DNA of 19,878 nucleotides from DATCLS01 sp035265325 (lineage in GTDB: Bacteria; Actinomycetota; Acidimicrobiia; Acidimicrobiales; VFJN01), in contig DATFOS010000245.1 of NCBI GenBank assembly GCA_035265325.1, forward strand, positions 1-19,878, written 5' to 3'. This document shows positions 1-7,949 of the stretch, one piece after another. A model generated the notes under the pieces. That model did not search any database and was not told the DNA's origin. It saw nothing but the letters and a program-made list of their open reading frames with translations. The position numbers and the translations under genes were made by a program. Position 1 is the first letter of the stretch, and the number at the start of each line of letters is the position of its first letter.

Positions 1-579
1 CCCGACGTCATACCACTCCCGGCCGCCCGTCACCGCGCCCAGCACCGGCAGGCCCAGGCGGGTGTAGAGCCACCAGGCGCCGTGCCAAGCCCGGGCGGGT
101 GGGACGTGGAACTCGAGGCTGGCGACGGTCCCGCCCGGCCGGACCACGCGGGCCAGCTCGGCCAGGGTGGCGGCCGGGTCGTCGACGTAGCGCAGCAGGT
201 AGGTGAAGGTCAGCGCATCGAAGGAGGCGTCGGGGAACGGGAGCGCTTCGGCCTGCCCGTTGACCAGCGCGATCCGGTCCTGCGACCCGTCCTCCACGAC
301 CGCCGCCTGCCCCTGGCGCAGCATCGCCTCGGTGAGGTCGATGCCGGTCACGCGGGCCGTCGTCCGGCGGGCGAGCTGGAGGGCCACGCCGGCGGTGCCG
401 GTGGCCACGTCGAGCACGGTGCCCGGATCGCCGTTGGCGATGGGGTCGACCATCGCCCGCCGCCACCGCCCGTTCTGGCCGAACGACAGCGCCTCGGCGA
501 GCAGGTCGTAGCGCCGGGGCAGGCCCTGGAAGAGCTGCTGCGCGAACCTGGTGGGATCCTGACGCGACCGGGTGAGCAC
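1..579 (-). CDS. UbiE/MenG-type SAM-dependent methyltransferase, 3' end cut by window edge
   Basis: This is a class I methyltransferase of the UbiE/COQ5 type, probably acting on demethylmenaquinone at the membrane. 193 codons are visible and the frame is open to base 1; the family is usually about 230 aa, so roughly 40 C-terminal residues are missing. Seen: an N-terminal RYDLLAEALSFGQNGRWRR stretch typical of the family (residues 23-41), SAM motif I LDVATGTAGVAL (56-67), the acidic post-I motif GIDLTEAML, then ALPFPDASFDALTFTYLLRY and a VVRPGGTVASLEF segment. The start chosen is GTG at 579, because GGAGG at 589-585 sits 5 bases upstream; GTG at 585 overlaps that site. It diverges from a geranylgeranyl-reductase-family gene. 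In Mycobacterium menG and menJ also lie close together, which supports a menaquinone role. Assignment to a quinone rather than another substrate is inference. Confidence 0.85.
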   Translation of the reverse strand, partial: MLTRSRQDPTRFAQQLFQGLPRRYDLLAEALSFGQNGRWRRAMVDPIANGDPGTVLDVATGTAGVALQLARRTTARVTGIDLTEAMLRQGQAAVVEDGSQDRIALVNGQAEALPFPDASFDALTFTYLLRYVDDPAATLAELARVVRPGGTVASLEFHVPPARAWHGAWWLYTRLGLPVLGAVTGGREWYDVG

Positions 580-634
580 GAGCACCTCCGCACATCGGAC
601 AGCCCGCCGACTGTACCCACGGGAGGGCGGTCCC
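580..634. promoter_or_regulatory. Divergent intergenic region with both ribosome binding sites
   Basis: Only 55 bases separate the start codons of the divergent methyltransferase and reductase genes. Both ribosome binding sites lie here or at its edge: GGAGG (589-585) for the minus gene and GGGAGGG (621-627), 7 bases before the GTG at 635, for the plus gene. The space must also contain, or overlap, both promoters. No clear -35/-10 boxes are recognisable. Confidence 0.4.
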
Positions 635-1936
635 GTGCCGGCGGAGCGCGCTGACGTCGCCGTGATCGGGGCCGGGCCGGCCGGCAGCATCGCCGCCCTG
701 GTCCTCGCCCGCGGCGGGGCCAGGGTCGCGCTGGTCGACAAGGCCGAGTTCCCGCGGGACAAGGCGTGCGGCGACCTCGTGGGGCCCCGGGGCGTGCAGG
801 TGCTCGACGAGCTGGGCCTGCGGCTGGCCGGGGCCGAGCCGATCGGCGACATGCGGGTGGTCGGCCCGACCGGCCGGTCGGTCCTCCTCCCGTGCCGGGC
901 CGGCCGGACCTACCCCGGCCACGGTGTCGCGCTGGCCCGCGCCGAGCTCGACCAGGCGCTCCGCACGGCGGCCCTCGACGCCGGCAGCGTGGCGCACACC
1001 GCCCGGGCGGCCGCCCCGCTGCTCGACGACGGGCGGTTGACCGGCTTCGAGCTGTCGGACGGGACCAGCGTCCGGGCCGACGTGGTGATCGGTGCCGACG
1101 GTGCGACGAGCCGGGTGGCGGCCGCGGCCGGCCTGGTCGATCAGTCCCGGGTGCTGTGGGGGTTCGCGCTGCGCTCATATGTCGATGCGTCCGTCGACCT
1201 GCCCACGATCGTGTTGTGGGACGAGGCGCGCTGGCGCGGCTTCCCGGGCTACGGCTGGGTGTTCCCGGGGCCTGGGGGGCGGGCCAACCTCGGCGTCGGG
1301 GTCGGCGTGCTCGGCGACCGCTCCGCGGCCGGCCATGCCGGCCGGTCGCTGGGCGCCTTCGTCGGCGTGCTCCACCGCTTCGGCCTCCTCGATCGTGCCG
1401 TCCCCCTCCCCGCCGAACGGCTCGGGGGTTGGCTCAAGATGGGGATGGTGGGCACGGTCCCGGCACGCGGGCGTGTGCTGCTCGTCGGCGACGCCGCCGG
1501 GCTCGTCAACCCGCTCCAGGGCGAGGGCATCTCCGAGGCGCTGGCCAGCGGGCGGGCCGCCGCCGAGGCCGTGATCGCCTGCCCGGGCGCGCCCGCCGAC
1601 CGCTACCGCGCGTTCCTGGCGGACCGCTACGCCGGCTTCCATGCCGCCAACGCGGCCATCCAGGCCGCGCTCGTACGGCGGGCCAGGGTCGTGGCGGCCA
1701 CGGGGCGGCTCCTCACCGCCCCCGTGCTCGGGCGGGCGATCGCCGGCGGCTGGGCCCTGTACTGGAACGAGTTGCTCGACGGCGCCCTGCCCGGCGGGGC
1801 CAGGAGCACCGCCGCGCTGGCCAGCGCCGTCGCCCGGGCGGCCACCGACCGGGGCCGGACCCGGCGCTCGATCACGGCCGCGCTGGCCGGCGACGTGCCG
1901 GCCAGCGCGGCCAGCGCGGCCAGCGCGACCAGCTGA
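635..1936 (+). CDS. Geranylgeranyl reductase family FAD-dependent oxidoreductase (MenJ-like)
   Basis: This 433-aa flavoprotein belongs to the geranylgeranyl reductase family, whose members saturate isoprenoid double bonds; the mycobacterial member MenJ reduces one bond of the menaquinone side chain. Seen: dinucleotide-binding GAGPAG (residues 12-17) and a VDKAEFPRDKACGD segment with the family CGD triplet (45-47). Further on are VIGADGATS, the GYGWVFPGPGG substrate-domain motif, and the second FAD motif GDAAGLVNPLQGEGISEAL from residue 285. Length is normal for the family. The GTG at 635 is preferred over upstream codons because GGGAGGG precedes it by 7 bases and the Rossmann fold begins right after it. 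The C terminus ends in a short Ala-Ser-rich repeat. Its divergent neighbour is a UbiE/MenG-like methyltransferase, so menaquinone modification is the most likely job. Reduction of lipid or archaeol-type chains is the alternative. Confidence 0.85.
   Translation: MPAERADVAVIGAGPAGSIAALVLARGGARVALVDKAEFPRDKACGDLVGPRGVQVLDELGLRLAGAEPIGDMRVVGPTGRSVLLPCRAGRTYPGHGVALARAELDQALRTAALDAGSVAHTARAAAPLLDDGRLTGFELSDGTSVRADVVIGADGATSRVAAAAGLVDQSRVLWGFALRSYVDASVDLPTIVLWDEARWRGFPGYGWVFPGPGGRANLGVGVGVLGDRSAAGHAGRSLGAFVGVLHRFGLLDRAVPLPAERLGGWLKMGMVGTVPARGRVLLVGDAAGLVNPLQGEGISEALASGRAAAEAVIACPGAPADRYRAFLADRYAGFHAANAAIQAALVRRARVVAATGRLLTAPVLGRAIAGGWALYWNELLDGALPGGARSTAALASAVARAATDRGRTRRSITAALAGDVPASAASAASATS
1901..1927 (+). 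repeat. Three tandem copies of a 9-bp unit at the end of the reductase gene
   Basis: GCCAGCGCG occurs three times in a row and is followed by a partial ACCAGC copy just before the stop codon. It encodes an Ala-Ser-Ala tail. Because the unit is 9 bp, copy-number changes keep the frame and would only lengthen or shorten the tail. Confidence 0.8.
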
Positions 1937-1942
1937 GCGCGC

Positions 1943-1958
1943 TCGGGACGCGCCCCGA
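1943..1958. terminator. Weak hairpin between convergent genes
   Basis: TCGGG and CCCGA flank a 6-base loop directly after the reductase stop, in the 103-bp gap before the convergent LuxR gene ends at 2040. There is no T-run and the stem is only 5 bp, so terminator function is uncertain. The rest of the gap shows nothing recognisable. Confidence 0.25.
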
Positions 1959-2039
1959 CCGCAGCCGCGGGCGAGGTGTCCAGTAGCCGTTTCAATCGCC
2001 TGCCCTACGAGGTGGCAACGACCGCCCGCCCTGTCTCCG

Positions 2040-4874
2040 TCAGGCCGACCGACCCCGCCCGCTGGTGGCGGCGGCTCCACCGACCTGCACAGCCCCCGTG
2101 TCGACGGCGCGGACGAGCTCGAGCCGAGAGGCGCAGCCGGTCTTGGCGTAGACGCGGGACAGGTAGACCTCGATCGTCTTGCGGCTGTAGTGCATCGCCG
2201 CGGCGATCTGCCGGTTCGTCAGGCCGTCGCTCACGAGCCGTACGAGCTGGGCCTCGGTCTCCGTCAACTCGGAGGCCGCCCGGGACGCGCGGCGCGGCAC
2301 CGTGAGACTGCGGGCGCGTAGCCCCGCCGCGGCCCGGCGGCGCCAGGGGGCGGCCCCGAACGAGTCGAACGCCCGGTACGCCTCGGCGAGGTTGCGGGCC
2401 GGCTCGTGGTCCAGCTCACCGAGCACCAGCAGGGCGTGGGCGCGCTCGACCTCCCAGGACTCGGCCTCGGCCACGTCGCGCCAGGTGCGGGCCACGTCGA
2501 CGTCCTCGTCGACCAGCGCGCGGGCCCGCAGCGCCAGCACCTTGCACTCGAGCCAGCCGGTGCGCTCGGCCAGCGTCTCGAGCTCCGCCATCGCCGCGCG
2601 CGCCTCGTCGGTACGCGTCGCGGCGAGGTGGATCTCGAGGGCGAGGCCCAGGACCTCGGCCAGCTTCCACACGCTGCCGCCGGGTGCGGACGCCTCCTCG
2701 CGCTCGTTGTCCAGCAGCGCCAGGGCGACGTCGTGCTCGCCCACTGCGTGGTGGATGCGAGCGCGAACCAGGGCGGCGTTGCGGGCCAGCGACACGATCG
2801 GGGTCACGAAACGTGCGGCCGTGCCAGCCGCGTCGTCGAGGTCGCCGCGGTCCACGAAGATCTCGCCCGCCACGCACGCCAGCAGCTGGGCGGTGGTCAC
2901 CGTGCCGCGCTGGTCGAGGGCGAACCCGGCGCTACCGATCAGCTCGAGGGCCTCGTCCCACCGGCCGCGCATCCACAGCACCCGCGCCCGCGCGCCCTCG
3001 GAGCTGCCGCCGATCGACAGCGCGGCGCCTTCGGGGCGCATGGCCGACGCCACCCGCAGGTGCTCTTCGATCCGGGCGACCAGGCCCGGGCGCCAATCGG
3101 CGAACGCCACCAACTCGTGTGCGGCGAGGCCCACGGTGGACGACGCCCGCTCCGGCAGCGCTTCGACGCGTCGCAGCAGGTCGGCGGCGAGCCCGACCTC
3201 GGCCACGTGGTTCGCGTATTGCACCAGGTGGGCAAGCGCCATCAGCTCCGCAGCCGGGGCGACATCGGCGTCGCCGAGGGCGCCCAGCGCGTCACCGAAG
3301 GTCCCCGTCGCCTCCGGGTAGCGGCCGGCCTGGAGCGCCAGGTTGGTGCGCATCGCCAGCAGCGGGCACGGGTCGCCGCCGAGCGCCAGCTCCGCGTCGA
3401 TGACCCCGAGGGCGTCGCCCGCCCGCCCGTCGAGGTACAGGTCGTTGACGACAAGCGCTGCGGTCGCACGACGCATCGGCCCCGGAGGCAGGCCGGCCAG
3501 GGCCTCGAGACCCTCGGCCGCCGCCTCGCGTGGACGGGCGCCGATGTGCAGCGCCCGGGCCCGGCCGGCCTGCGCCTCGGCGCGTCGCGGCGTGTCGACC
3601 GGCAGCAGCTCGAGCGCGCGGCGGTGGTAGTCGGCCGACACCAGCGGCGCCGTCGCCCCGACCGTCCGCCCGGCCTCGAGCAGCACCTCGACGGCCGCCG
3701 CATCGCCGGGCTCGGCCGAGGCCGCCACGTGCGTCGCCAGCTCGAGCACGTCGAGCAGCCTGCCCCCGCGACGCTCCACGGCGAGGTCGGCGGCGATGGC
3801 CGCGTGGATGCGCTGGCGCTCGGCCGGACCGATGTCGTCGTAGAGCCGGTCCCGCAGGATCGAGTGCGTGAACTCATAGCCTCCACCCGCAGTGGACGCC
3901 AGCAGGCCCGACGCGACGAGCCGGTCGAACGACGCGGCCACGCCGTCGCCCGACAGCCCGGTGAGACGCCCCGCCAGCCCCAGGTGATGAAGCGAGAAGC
4001 GGCCGAACACAGCCATCACCTTGGCGAGCTCGAGGTCGGTGGTGCCGAGCACGAGCCGCCGCAGCAGCGCGGTCGACCGCGGCAACTTCGCCGCGGGAGC
4101 ACCGGGCACGAGCCGGGCCTGCCCGTCCTCGACCGTCACGGCACCGCCGTCCACCAGCGCCTGCGCCACCTCGCGGGCGAAGAAGGGGTTGCCCCGGCTC
4201 GCCTCGGCCACCGCGTCCGTCACCCCGTCGTCGAGCGCGGCCCCGATCACCGCGGCGGCGAGCGCCCGGGTGTCGGCTCGGTCGAGGGGCTCGAGGTCGA
4301 CGACCGACCCCCGACCGTCGAACGCCACCCGCTCGCAGAGCTGCTCGAGCTCCGCGGCGCCCCCGCCGGGCCGCAGGGTCACCACGGTGAGGACGGGCAG
4401 GCCCGCGAGCCGGATCAGGAGGGCGGCCAGAGCCAGCGACTCGCCGTCGGCCACGTGGAAGTCCTCGAGTACGAGGACCAACGGTCCCCCGTCGGCGAGG
4501 GCTCGGAGCAACTGCGTGGCCGCCCTGAACACGGCGGTCAGGTGCTCGGCGTCGGCCTCCGCGTGGTGGCCGTCGATGGCGGCGCTGAAGCCATCGGCCT
4601 CGTCGGCGCCGGGCCCGTCGGGGTCGAGCCGGGCGAGCAGGTCGCGGAACGCGGCGAATGGGATGCCGTGGTCGAGGTCGTCGGCCCGGCCGACCACCAC
4701 CGGGTGACCGAGCCGGCCGGCGGCATCTGCCAGTTCGGCGACCAGGCGCGACTTCCCGATGCCGGCCTCGCCGCGGACCAGCAGCGAGGCGGGGGTCCCT
4801 CGTGCGCTGCGCGTCAGTTGCTCCCGGGCGACCGCCAGGTCGAGGTCGCGCCCGACCAGCGGCGGCGTGGTCAC
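2040..4874 (-). CDS. Large ATP-binding LuxR family transcriptional regulator (LAL/MalT-like)
   Basis: This 944-aa protein has the classic LAL layout: an N-terminal AAA/STAND ATPase, a long helical middle and a C-terminal LuxR helix-turn-helix. Seen: Walker A GEAGIGKS (residues 35-42), a Walker B-like strand LVLVLEDFH (E137, D138), and a DRLYDDIGPAERQR-type segment before an Ala/Leu-rich TPR-like region. The GerE-type HTH lies at about 870-924 (LTETEAQLV, GLTNRQIAAAMHYSRKTIEVYL). Translation starts at GTG 4874 with AAGGGGGAAG about 7 bases upstream. Such regulators bind an inducer and ATP, oligomerise and usually activate nearby catabolic genes. It diverges from an esterase-ABC operon, and a 19-bp dyad motif lies in the shared upstream region, so local control of that operon is a reasonable inference. 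The inducer cannot be told from sequence. Confidence 0.93.
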   Translation of the reverse strand: MTTPPLVGRDLDLAVAREQLTRSARGTPASLLVRGEAGIGKSRLVAELADAAGRLGHPVVVGRADDLDHGIPFAAFRDLLARLDPDGPGADEADGFSAAIDGHHAEADAEHLTAVFRAATQLLRALADGGPLVLVLEDFHVADGESLALAALLIRLAGLPVLTVVTLRPGGGAAELEQLCERVAFDGRGSVVDLEPLDRADTRALAAAVIGAALDDGVTDAVAEASRGNPFFAREVAQALVDGGAVTVEDGQARLVPGAPAAKLPRSTALLRRLVLGTTDLELAKVMAVFGRFSLHHLGLAGRLTGLSGDGVAASFDRLVASGLLASTAGGGYEFTHSILRDRLYDDIGPAERQRIHAAIAADLAVERRGGRLLDVLELATHVAASAEPGDAAAVEVLLEAGRTVGATAPLVSADYHRRALELLPVDTPRRAEAQAGRARALHIGARPREAAAEGLEALAGLPPGPMRRATAALVVNDLYLDGRAGDALGVIDAELALGGDPCPLLAMRTNLALQAGRYPEATGTFGDALGALGDADVAPAAELMALAHLVQYANHVAEVGLAADLLRRVEALPERASSTVGLAAHELVAFADWRPGLVARIEEHLRVASAMRPEGAALSIGGSSEGARARVLWMRGRWDEALELIGSAGFALDQRGTVTTAQLLACVAGEIFVDRGDLDDAAGTAARFVTPIVSLARNAALVRARIHHAVGEHDVALALLDNEREEASAPGGSVWKLAEVLGLALEIHLAATRTDEARAAMAELETLAERTGWLECKVLALRARALVDEDVDVARTWRDVAEAESWEVERAHALLVLGELDHEPARNLAEAYRAFDSFGAAPWRRRAAAGLRARSLTVPRRASRAASELTETEAQLVRLVSDGLTNRQIAAAMHYSRKTIEVYLSRVYAKTGCASRLELVRAVDTGAVQVGGAAATSGRGRSA

Positions 4875-4940
4875 GGTCGAACTTCCCCCTTCCGCCGGGA
4901 GTGTAGGACGACGCCACGCCGCCGGCCCGGGCGTGCACGT

Positions 4941-4959
4941 GTAGGGAGCCCCCCACTAC
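4941..4959 (+). promoter_or_regulatory. Putative operator, 19-bp dyad motif upstream of the esterase operon
   Basis: GTAGGGAGCCCCCCACTAC lies 60 bases before the esterase start and 66 bases before the divergent LuxR start. Its outer arms GTAG/CTAC are perfectly inverted. Read in the direction of the transport genes, it matches the motif before livK (12397-12379) at 16 of 19 positions. A GTAGG half-site also occurs at 4903-4907. The binding protein is inferred; the adjacent LuxR regulator is the obvious candidate. Confidence 0.5.
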
Positions 4960-5019
4960 GCCTCGCCACCCGCACGGCGCACACTGCCGGCAGAGGGGCC
5001 GACCCAGGGGGCACGAGCG

Positions 5020-6237
5020 ATGGACGTACAAGGCCACTGTGACGACCGGTTCGCCGGCGTCGCCCAGGAGTTCGAGCGCAACCTCGCCGAGCGAGGCGAG
5101 CTCGGGGCGTCGGTCACCGTCACGGTCGGCGGTGAGTCGGTCGTCGACCTGTGGGGCGGCCATGCCGACCCCGCGCGCACCCGCGCGTGGGAGAAGGACA
5201 CGCTGTGTGTGGCCATGTCCACGACCAAGGGCGCCACGGCGCTCGCGGCCCACCTGCTGGCGGGGGCCGGCGAGTTGGACGTCGACGAACCCGTCGCCAC
5301 CTACTGGCCCGAGTTCGCGGCCGCCGGCAAGGACCGGGTGCTCGTCCGGCACCTGCTGAGCCACCAGGCCGGGCTGCCCGCACTGCGCGATCCCGTCCCG
5401 GCCGGCGGCTTCTACGACTGGGACGACGTGGTCGGGCGCCTGGCCGCCGAGGCGCCGTTCTGGGAGCCCGGCACGCGGCACGGCTACCACGCCCTCACCT
5501 TCGGCTTCCTGGTCGGCGAGGTCGTTCGGCGGGTCACCGGTCGCAGCCTCGGCCGGTTCGTCGCCGACGAGATCGCCTCTCCGCTCGGTCTCGACCTCTA
5601 CGTCGGGCTGCCCGAGGGGCTCGCCGACCGGGTCGCCACGCTCGTGCCCCCGCCCGACCCCGAGCCCGGGGGCCCGCTCCCGCGCTTCCTGGTGCAGGCG
5701 ATGACCGAGCCCGACTCGATCCCCGGGCTCGTGATGCTCAACAACGGGGGCTACCTGGTGCCGGGCGAGTGGGACTCGCCTGCCGCGCTGGCCGCCGAGC
5801 TACCGGCGTCGGGGGGCGTGATGAACGCCCGGGCCGTCGCCGGGATGTACCGGGCGATCGTCCACGACCGCCGGGTCGGGCGGTTCCCCCTCGACGCCGA
5901 GGACGTCGCCCGCATGGGCGCCGTGCAGTCCGCCGGCGGTCAGGACGCGGTGCTCGCCGGTTCCGGCCGATGGACGCTGGGGTTCCACAAGGCCGGGGCG
6001 ACGCCGGCCGGCGTCGAGCCACCCGTCCTCGTCTCACTGAGCGAGGAGGCGTTCGGGCACATCGGCAACGGCGGGTCCATCGGGTTCGCCGACCCCGGTT
6101 GCGACATGTCGTTCGGCTACGTGATGAACCAGATGTCGGCGGCCATGGGGCTGGGGCCGACCGGGCAGTCGCTGGTCGACGCCGCCTACCGGGCCCTCGG
6201 CTACCGCCGGGCCAAGTACCACACGTGGGTTCGCTAG
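5020..6237 (+). CDS. Serine hydrolase of the class C beta-lactamase/EstB esterase family
   Basis: This 405-aa protein resembles family VIII carboxylesterases, which share the class C beta-lactamase fold and hydrolyse esters or amides. Seen: the nucleophile motif STTK (S67-K70) within a VAMSTTKGATALAAHLL helix, and LLSHQAGLPALRD, a hallmark of the family. The tyrosine motif appears as YHA (156-158) in HGYHALTFGFLVGE, where penicillin-binding relatives have YxN; YHA is typical of the EstB-like group. A GHIGNGGSIGF segment (H347 onward) occupies the third active-site motif. There is no signal peptide, so it should act in the cytoplasm. ATG 5020 has AGGGGG 8 bases upstream. It heads an operon with a small protein and LivG/LivF ATPases, 16 bases after its stop. 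This suggests the imported compound is its substrate, which is inference. An ordinary secreted beta-lactamase is unlikely. Confidence 0.88.
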   Translation: MDVQGHCDDRFAGVAQEFERNLAERGELGASVTVTVGGESVVDLWGGHADPARTRAWEKDTLCVAMSTTKGATALAAHLLAGAGELDVDEPVATYWPEFAAAGKDRVLVRHLLSHQAGLPALRDPVPAGGFYDWDDVVGRLAAEAPFWEPGTRHGYHALTFGFLVGEVVRRVTGRSLGRFVADEIASPLGLDLYVGLPEGLADRVATLVPPPDPEPGGPLPRFLVQAMTEPDSIPGLVMLNNGGYLVPGEWDSPAALAAELPASGGVMNARAVAGMYRAIVHDRRVGRFPLDAEDVARMGAVQSAGGQDAVLAGSGRWTLGFHKAGATPAGVEPPVLVSLSEEAFGHIGNGGSIGFADPGCDMSFGYVMNQMSAAMGLGPTGQSLVDAAYRALGYRRAKYHTWVR

Positions 6238-6253
6238 GCCGGGAGGCGGAACG

Positions 6254-6472
6254 ATGCCACGACTCCAGCTCGACATCGCCGTCGACCGGCGACCGACGAC
6301 GGACCGCAGGGCGGGCGACGTGACCGACGACGGGCCCCACGTCAGCGGCACGGTCCTCGGCCCCGACGGGCGTGTGTCGGCCTTCGTCGGGTGGGTCGGC
6401 CTGTTGGCACTGCTGCAGCAGGCGATCGCCGCGCCGGGGCCCGATCCCTCCTCGGCGCCGGGGACGAGTTGA
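6254..6472 (+). CDS. Small protein of unknown function (72 aa) between esterase and livG
   Basis: I do not recognise a named family. A strong ribosome binding site, GGGAGG at 6241-6246, stands 7 bases before ATG 6254, and the stop overlaps the livG start as TGATG, so translation of this frame is well supported. The 72-aa product has a polar first half (MPRLQLDIAVDRRPTTDRR), a central HVSGTVLGPDGRVSAFVGW segment that could be a small beta unit, then a short helix GLLALLQQAIAA and a Pro/Ser-rich tail. There is no signal peptide or obvious membrane span. Position in the operon points to a job linked to the transporter or esterase, but no function can be given. Confidence 0.7.
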   Translation: MPRLQLDIAVDRRPTTDRRAGDVTDDGPHVSGTVLGPDGRVSAFVGWVGLLALLQQAIAAPGPDPSSAPGTS

Positions 6473-7215
6473 TGGGCCTGTCCGCACGATCGCTCACGGT
6501 CACCTACGGCGGCGTGCGCGCCGTCGACGGCGTGTCCCTCGACCTTGAGGCGGGCACCCTGGCCGGCCTCATCGGGCCCAACGGGGCCGGCAAGACCAGC
6601 CTGATCGACGCGCTGTCGGGCTTCGTCGCCTACGAGGGCTCGGTCGAGCTCGACGGTGTCGCCCTCGACGGGCTGCCTCCGCACGAGCGGGTGCGTCGGG
6701 GCCTGGTCCGCAGCTTCCAGTCGGTCGAGCTCTTCGACGACCTCGACGTGCGGGGCAACCTGTTGGTGGCGGCCGAGCGCCTCACCGTCTGGGGCGCGCT
6801 GCGCGACCTGGTCGCGCCCCGCCGCAGGCCTACGGCGGCTCGGCTCGACCGGGCCGTCGAGGTCGCCGGCGTCGGCCACCTGCTCGGCCGCGGCACCGGC
6901 GAGCTGTCGGAGGGCGAGCGCAAGCTGGTCGGCCTGTGCCGGGCGCTCGTCGCCGACCCGGGCGTGCTGCTGCTCGACGAGCCGGCCGCCGGCCTCGACA
7001 CGGGCGAGAGCGGTCGGCTGGGCGAGCGGCTGCGGGCCGTGGTCGAGGCGGGCACCGCCGTGTTGCTGATCGACCACGACATGGACCTCGTGCTCGAGGT
7101 CTGTGACGTCGTGCACGTCGTCGACGGCGGTCGGCACATCGCGAGCGGGACGCCCGCCGAGGTCCGCAGCGACGGGCGGGTCGTCGCCGCCTACCTCGGG
7201 GTCGACGCCCGATGA
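6472..7215 (+). CDS. Branched-chain amino acid-type ABC transporter ATP-binding protein (LivG-like)
   Basis: This 247-aa ATPase is one of the pair powering a HAAT-family importer at the inner face of the membrane. Seen: Walker A GPNGAGKTS (35-43), Q-loop in RSFQSVELF, Walker B VLLLDEP (D169, E170) and the switch histidine in IDHDMDL (H202). The signature is LSEGERK (from L145) instead of the usual LSGGQ/LSYGQ, a mild departure that keeps the Ser-x-Gly core. The start at ATG 6472 shares bases with the stop of the upstream small gene (TGATG), and the end overlaps livF by ATGA, so all are probably coupled. Its permease and binding protein are not downstream but on the opposite strand at 9025-12305. 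Confidence 0.93.
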   Translation: MGLSARSLTVTYGGVRAVDGVSLDLEAGTLAGLIGPNGAGKTSLIDALSGFVAYEGSVELDGVALDGLPPHERVRRGLVRSFQSVELFDDLDVRGNLLVAAERLTVWGALRDLVAPRRRPTAARLDRAVEVAGVGHLLGRGTGELSEGERKLVGLCRALVADPGVLLLDEPAAGLDTGESGRLGERLRAVVEAGTAVLLIDHDMDLVLEVCDVVHVVDGGRHIASGTPAEVRSDGRVVAAYLGVDAR

Positions 7216-7934
7216 GCCCGCTTCTCGAGGTGCGGGACCTGCACGCCGGCTACGGCCGCACGGTCGTGGTGCGCGACCTCTCGCTCACCGTCGAGCCGGG
7301 CGAGATCGTGGCCCTTCTGGGCCCGAACGGGGCCGGCAAGACGACGACGCTCATGACGGTGACCGGGCTTCTGCCCGCGCTCGGCGGACAGGTGCGCCTG
7401 TTCGGCGGGCCGGCCGACACGGCAGCACCGCACCGCAACGCACGGCGGGGCCTCGGCTGCGTCACCGAGGACCGGGCGCTGTTCGGCGGGCTGAGCGTCC
7501 GGGACAACCTCTGGCTGGCCGGCGATCGTCGAGGCGGCCGAGCCAGGCGGGCTCGTGGCGACGTCGCCGAGGTGGCCCGGTACTTCCCGGCGCTGGGGCC
7601 GCTGGCCGACCGGCGGGCCGGGCTCCTGTCCGGCGGCGAGCAGCAGATGCTCGTCATCGCCCGTGCCCTCGTCGCCCGGCCGCGGTTGCTGCTCGTCGAC
7701 GAGATGAGCCTCGGCCTGGCCCCGAAGTTGGTCGACCAGCTCGCCACCGTGCTCCGCCGGGTGGCGGACGACCTCGGCATCGGCGTGCTGCTGGTCGAGC
7801 AGCACGTTCCCGTGGCCCTGTCCATCGCCGACACCGCCGTCGTCCTCGTCCACGGCGAGGTCGTGGCCCGCGGGCCCGCCGCCACCCTCGCCGACCGGCC
7901 CGAGCTGCTCCAGGCCAGCTACCTGGGGGCCTGA
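7212..7934 (+). CDS. Branched-chain amino acid-type ABC transporter ATP-binding protein (LivF-like)
   Basis: This is the second ATPase of the importer, 240 aa. Seen: Walker A GPNGAGKTT (37-45), Q-loop region CVTEDRALFGGLSVRDN, canonical signature LSGGEQQ (from L139), Walker B LLLVDEMSLGLAP (D163, E164) and the LivF-type ending VLLVEQHVPVALSIADTAVVL. It begins inside the livG stop (ATGA). It is the last gene of the plus-strand operon and its TGA forms one end of a perfect 18-bp palindrome. Its partners are inferred to be the LivG protein just upstream and the fused permease on the minus strand. The transported substrate need not be an amino acid, since this family also carries amides, urea and aromatic acids. 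Confidence 0.94.
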   Translation: MSPLLEVRDLHAGYGRTVVVRDLSLTVEPGEIVALLGPNGAGKTTTLMTVTGLLPALGGQVRLFGGPADTAAPHRNARRGLGCVTEDRALFGGLSVRDNLWLAGDRRGGRARRARGDVAEVARYFPALGPLADRRAGLLSGGEQQMLVIARALVARPRLLLVDEMSLGLAPKLVDQLATVLRRVADDLGIGVLLVEQHVPVALSIADTAVVLVHGEVVARGPAATLADRPELLQASYLGA

Positions 7935-7949
7935 GCCGGCGCCGGCTCA
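7932..7949. terminator. 18-bp perfect palindrome at convergent stops, candidate bidirectional terminator
   Basis: TGAGCCGGCGCCGGCTCA is its own reverse complement. Its first three bases are the livF stop and its last three are, on the other strand, the stop of the convergent small gene. As RNA it could fold into a GC hairpin in either direction, though with a tight loop and no U-tract. Termination is inferred from the position. Confidence 0.45.

Noticed and set aside
4903..4907. Additional GTAGG half-site near the LuxR start
   Set aside because: Only 11 of 19 positions agree with the motif and the second arm is absent, so not called as an operator.
2406..5042. 878-codon open frame on the plus strand opposite the LuxR gene
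   Set aside because: Antisense shadow of a GC-rich coding gene; composition is Arg/Gly/Gln/His-rich with no domain, while the minus frame has a full ATPase-HTH architecture.
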